NCBI GenBank assembly: GCA_025997755.1
Contig: BNVA01000079.1
Location: 1-9,196, forward strand
Direction: 5' to 3'
Source of the DNA: Spirochaetia bacterium
GTDB taxonomy: Bacteria; Spirochaetota; Spirochaetia; Treponematales; Breznakiellaceae
Length of the DNA: 9,196 nucleotides
Part shown: one piece after another, positions 6,695-9,196 of the stretch
Layout: every line of letters begins with the position of its first letter
Position numbering within the stretch: position 1 is the stretch's first letter
Notes under the pieces: model-generated
The model's database searches: none
The model's input: the letters and a program-made list of their open reading frames with translations, nothing else
What the model was told of the DNA's origin: nothing
Position numbers and translations under genes: made by a program

Positions 6695-7123
6695 TTATAA
6701 ATCTATAGTTTGGGGATTCTGGGCGCTATGCGGATGTTCCGCTCCGGCGTAAATTTTTACGTTAGTAAAGAGTTTACGTCCAAGAGGTCCCTTTGGCAGC
6801 ATACCATGAATTGCTTTTTCAAGCGGAGCGCAGGGGTGTTTAGCCTTTAGTTGATTGTATGTCTGCGTCTTTAAACCGCCGGGATAACCGGTATGATGAC
6901 GATAAAGTTTATTTTCGTCTTTATGACCGCTTATCGTAGCCTTTTCGGCATTGATTATTACAAGAAAATCACCGACTTCTTGATGGGGCACAAAAACAGC
7001 TTTTTCTTTTCCACGAACTATAGACGCGGCGCGGGATGCAAGCCGTCCTACGGGCTTACCCTGTGCGTCAATTACAAACCACTTCCGCTCAACTTGGGCG
7101 GGTTTTACAAAAAGAGTCTTCAT
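6695..7123 (-). CDS. rplM: 50S ribosomal protein L13 (uL13)
   Basis: This encodes 142 residues, the full family length. L13 is an early-assembly large-subunit protein that binds 23S rRNA. Family signatures are KPAQVERKWFVIDAQGKPVGRLAS at the start, the YRHHTGYPGGLK block near residues 74-85, and AIHGMLPKGPLGR followed by LFTNVKIYAGAEHPH near the C terminus. The ATG is the standard start by alignment of the N terminus, but no Shine-Dalgarno sequence precedes it. It is the first gene of the rplM-rpsI pair, transcribed away from the exported-protein gene at 7206. Confidence 0.98.
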   Translation of the reverse strand: MKTLFVKPAQVERKWFVIDAQGKPVGRLASRAASIVRGKEKAVFVPHQEVGDFLVIINAEKATISGHKDENKLYRHHTGYPGGLKTQTYNQLKAKHPCAPLEKAIHGMLPKGPLGRKLFTNVKIYAGAEHPHSAQNPQTIDL

Positions 7124-7132
7124 AGAATACAG

Positions 7133-7160
7133 ATTGTCATAAATTCGCAGATCGTGTCAA
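7133..7160 (-). promoter_or_regulatory. Promoter of rplM-rpsI
   Basis: On the minus strand a consensus -35 TTGACA (7160-7155) is followed after 16 bases by GACAAT (7138-7133), which matches the -10 consensus at four of six positions. Only nine bases separate the -10 from the rplM ATG at 7123, so transcription would begin at or within a few bases of the start codon. A direct repeat, AGATTGTCA (7131-7139) and AGATCGTGTCA (7149-7159), underlies the two elements. Confidence 0.5.
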
Positions 7161-7168
7161 TAGAAGGG

Positions 7169-7198
7169 AAGACAGCGGGTGCAATATTTTGCTATTCT
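7169..7198 (+). promoter_or_regulatory. Possible promoter of the exported-protein gene at 7206
   Basis: AAGACA (7169-7174) and TATTCT (7193-7198) lie 18 bases apart, each four of six to consensus. The -10 ends seven bases before the ATG. The AGGG at 7201-7204 is only one base from the ATG and is too close to act as a normal Shine-Dalgarno site. Weak call. Confidence 0.3.
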
Positions 7199-7205
7199 TT
7201 AGGGC

Positions 7206-8045
7206 ATGGGCATTTGTGGAAAAAAAATAGTACAAGCTCCGTTAGGGATCATTTTTTTTACGCTTATGTTTTTTGTTTTTACTCCGGTCTTTGCCCAGGA
7301 AAATGACACGGAAAAAACACCTGCTCAGGCTTCAGCCGACGCGCCGCGGGAGCCGGAAACAGCGCAAACCGGCGGCGAAAGCGCAGAATCCGGTGAAGAC
7401 GAAAAACCGGCAGAGGGCAGAGGGCAGCTATGGCTTTCAAAACTCATTTTATCATTTGGTTGTTCGATACTTGTTTTACAGGAAGATTACGGATTTGAGT
7501 CGGCCCCCACGCCTGTTTTACCCGCGCCATTTATCGCGCTTTCGTTTCCGCCGCTTGGCGGCTTTATTAAGTTACGGCTCGAAACCACGGTAGATTTATA
7601 TTTTACCCATTATAAATGGTCGTATAGCATGAATTGTCCGCTGCCTTCGGAAATTGAAAACCGTTCGGCATTTGTTTTCGGCATAATGCCGGCGTTGCAG
7701 GTTCAAGGCAGTTTCGATATAAAAAAACTAAATTTCCGCGTAAACGCGGGATTAGCAGCCGACCTCCGCGTAATCACCATTGCCGAAGACCTTAACGCCG
7801 CCGACTGGGAAGATGCAACAGCGCAGACCAATCTAATAAAAGACTATTTTTGGGAAGGCGCACGGTGGTTATTCCCGGAACTTGGATTGGGGGTTGGCTA
7901 TAATTTTTCGCCTAAATATTCTGTCGGGCTGGATTTCCGCTTTTATTTCCCGCTGGACAAACCGGAGGCGGCTGCAAACATACAAGGCGGGGGCTCGCGT
8001 TTTGCTATAGGCGTGAGAATATCACGAAATTTTGAGAAAAAGTAA
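7206..8045 (+). CDS. Exported, probable outer-membrane beta-barrel protein, uncharacterised
   Basis: This encodes 279 residues. A signal peptide covers about 1-30: basic KK at 6-7, a hydrophobic run IIFFTLMFFVF, and VFA before Q31. Residues 31-73 form an acidic Ala/Glu/Gly/Pro-rich linker of low complexity. From about residue 78 onward come Gly- and aromatic-rich alternating strands such as FIKLRLETTVDLYFTHY, LGLGVGYNFSPKYSVGLDFRFYF and FAIGVRISRNF, typical of an outer-membrane barrel. The C-terminal strand ends with Phe and then EKK. The start is the first in-frame ATG. A later ATG at residue 21 would leave a shorter signal without its basic end. No named family is recognised. The next gene on the strand follows 54 bases later and is also exported, so the two may be co-transcribed. 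Confidence 0.72.
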   Translation: MGICGKKIVQAPLGIIFFTLMFFVFTPVFAQENDTEKTPAQASADAPREPETAQTGGESAESGEDEKPAEGRGQLWLSKLILSFGCSILVLQEDYGFESAPTPVLPAPFIALSFPPLGGFIKLRLETTVDLYFTHYKWSYSMNCPLPSEIENRSAFVFGIMPALQVQGSFDIKKLNFRVNAGLAADLRVITIAEDLNAADWEDATAQTNLIKDYFWEGARWLFPELGLGVGYNFSPKYSVGLDFRFYFPLDKPEAAANIQGGGSRFAIGVRISRNFEKK

Positions 8046-8070
8046 GCGCCGTTAAAGCGCCGTCCATTCT

Positions 8071-8095
8071 GCCTCCGTAATCAATATTAGGAGGC
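8071..8095 (+). promoter_or_regulatory. Hairpin that encloses the Shine-Dalgarno site of the EEP gene
   Basis: GCCTCC (8071-8076) is the exact complement of GGAGGC (8090-8095), and TAAT (8078-8081) pairs with ATTA (8086-8089) inside it. This gives ten pairs with one bulged G and a four-base loop. The 3' arm contains the AGGAGG ribosome site (8089-8094) that lies five bases before the ATG at 8100. Folding would hide this site. No T run follows, so it does not look like a terminator. Confidence 0.55.
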
Positions 8096-8099
8096 TTAT

Positions 8100-9196
8100 A
8101 TGAACAAAAAATCTTACCGCGTTATGCGGATCTTATCGGCGGCAATATTAACGTTTTTTTTCCCGCTGGCGGCGGCATCCTGTTTCGGCGGTTGTGATGT
8201 TTACCCGGGTTTTGGTGAAATTCACGGCAGTTCCGCAAAACTTTCTATTGCAACATGGAATTTGCAGGCTCTTTTTGACGAGTCAGACGACGGTATAGAA
8301 TACGATGAGTACCGCGCAGGTTCAGGCTGGACAAAGGAAAAGTACCTTGCAAGGCTCAACATGATTTCTCAGGGTATAAACGCGATAGAAGATGGGGGAC
8401 CGGACATTCTTGCCCTTGTAGAGGTGGAAAACCACGAAATTGTAAAAAAACTTTCCGGTGAATACCTTAACAAAAACGGCTACCGTTATAGTTTTTTTAC
8501 AAACACGCCGGGCTATTCGCTGGGCTTGGGTTTTTTAAGCCGTTATCCCATAACAAAGTCATATTCTCATTCGTCTAACATCAACGGCGAACAAATACCG
8601 CGTCCTATAGCCGAGATTTGGGTTGAGCCTAACGGACAGCCTCTTGTGATTTTTATCTGTCATTGGAAATCCAAACTTGGCGGCGAGGACACAAGCGAAA
8701 TTATGCGGCGTAACGCGGCACGGGTTATACTACGCCGTGTTCAGAGCATAAAGGCGGAAAATCCTGATATTCCGATAGTTGTTCTGGGTGATTTAAACGA
8801 AAACTATGATGAGTTCTACAGGCAGTCCTGCGAGTACATTTGCGCCCTGCTCCCCGATGACCCGGAAGCCGCCCTCCTTGCAGGCTTTAAACTCCCTGCT
8901 ACAGACGACGAGAGCGGCATTGAGGTACCGGATAATCTCCCTGTTCAAGATTTTTTAATTTTGAGCAATGAAAAACCGCCCGTTTCCTCGTTTTTTTACA
9001 AAGCCGAAGGTGTTTTTTATTCACCATGGGGAGAAGAATTACAGAACGGCTCTTATTATTACAGTCAGAACTGGGAAACAATCGATCACTTTCTGCTTTC
9101 CGCAGCATTTTTCGATCATAAAGGCTGGGATTATAAAACGGCGATGGTGATGGATGTTGAGCCGTTTATAAATTCAAAGGGCGAGCCTTCCACATA
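8100..9196 (+). CDS. Endonuclease/exonuclease/phosphatase family protein, probable lipoprotein (3' end cut)
   Basis: This frame begins at an ATG behind a strong AGGAGG at five bases and stays open to the window edge, giving 365 codons. Residues 1-28 are a signal peptide ending LAAASC, a loose spirochaete-type lipobox with Cys28 as the likely lipidated residue; a second Cys at 32 follows FGG. The mature part carries the EEP (DNase I/exonuclease III-like) motifs in order: TWNLQ (Asn54), PDILALVEVEN with metal-binding Glu108, FICHWKSK (His188), VVLGDLNE (Asp231, Asn233) and IDHFLLS (Asp329-His330). The insertion EDTSEIMRRNAARV after the HWKSK motif is common in exported members. All catalytic residues are present, so it is probably an active Mg-dependent phosphodiesterase or nuclease anchored in the envelope. 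The substrate cannot be told. The cut removes only the last part after the final catalytic His. Confidence 0.88.
   Translation, partial: MNKKSYRVMRILSAAILTFFFPLAAASCFGGCDVYPGFGEIHGSSAKLSIATWNLQALFDESDDGIEYDEYRAGSGWTKEKYLARLNMISQGINAIEDGGPDILALVEVENHEIVKKLSGEYLNKNGYRYSFFTNTPGYSLGLGFLSRYPITKSYSHSSNINGEQIPRPIAEIWVEPNGQPLVIFICHWKSKLGGEDTSEIMRRNAARVILRRVQSIKAENPDIPIVVLGDLNENYDEFYRQSCEYICALLPDDPEAALLAGFKLPATDDESGIEVPDNLPVQDFLILSNEKPPVSSFFYKAEGVFYSPWGEELQNGSYYYSQNWETIDHFLLSAAFFDHKGWDYKTAMVMDVEPFINSKGEPST

Noticed and set aside
6893..7306. A 137-residue plus-strand frame spanning the rplM promoter
   Set aside because: It is antisense to rplM and then out of frame with the exported protein; it has no plausible initiation site.
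8046..8063. Direct repeat GCGCCGT at 8046-8052 and 8057-8063 after the exported-protein gene
   Set aside because: Only two seven-base copies, with no flanking structure or T run; too short to call a repeat element or terminator.
8899..9150. Short frames on both strands inside the EEP gene
   Set aside because: Both lie in the conserved EEP coding frame, which explains this sequence fully.

Overview
The window looks like chromosomal core DNA from a spirochaete, most likely a Treponema-like organism. This is inferred from the mix of gene content: rplM-rpsI flanked by exported beta-rich proteins, a PreP-type M16C protease, a cytidylate kinase-like protein with a C-terminal BON-like region, and an endonuclease/exonuclease/phosphatase protein with a loose spirochaete-style lipobox. 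No database search was possible. Base composition is moderate and even. I see no mobile element, CRISPR array, tRNA, rRNA or phage gene.

Layout. Positions 1-2346 form a tight minus-strand cluster of four genes. In transcription order they are: a cytidylate kinase-like/BON protein (1525-2346), a four-helix membrane protein (751-1518), a small PilZ-domain protein (361-699), and the start of a protein that may be an FtsJ/RlmM-type methyltransferase (364 to beyond base 1). The first two are in the same frame and separated only by one stop codon plus two sense codons. The last two overlap by a GTGA junction. A 61-bp gap with overlapping divergent promoter-like sequences separates this cluster from a plus-strand M16C metallopeptidase (2408-5359).

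The protease gene converges on a minus-strand gene for an exported, probable outer-membrane protein (5361-6230), with one base between the two stop codons. That gene lies downstream of rplM and rpsI (7123-6295, minus), with a perfect hairpin in between. An 82-bp divergent promoter region separates rplM from a second exported probable beta-barrel protein (7206-8045, plus). A probable EEP-family lipoprotein (8100 to beyond 9196, plus) follows it. The ribosome binding site of this last gene lies inside a hairpin.

How the genes fit together. rplM and rpsI supply ribosomal proteins L13 and S9. The M16C protease probably degrades peptides in the cytoplasm. The two exported proteins and the EEP lipoprotein belong to the envelope. 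The minus-strand cluster is the least understood part: it puts a possible c-di-GMP sensor beside a kinase-fold protein whose nucleotide loop looks altered and a membrane protein of unknown function. Most of the window is ordinary housekeeping and envelope DNA. The points worth a second look are this cluster and several translation-initiation features: an in-frame stop junction, a hairpin over a Shine-Dalgarno site, and very short predicted leaders.
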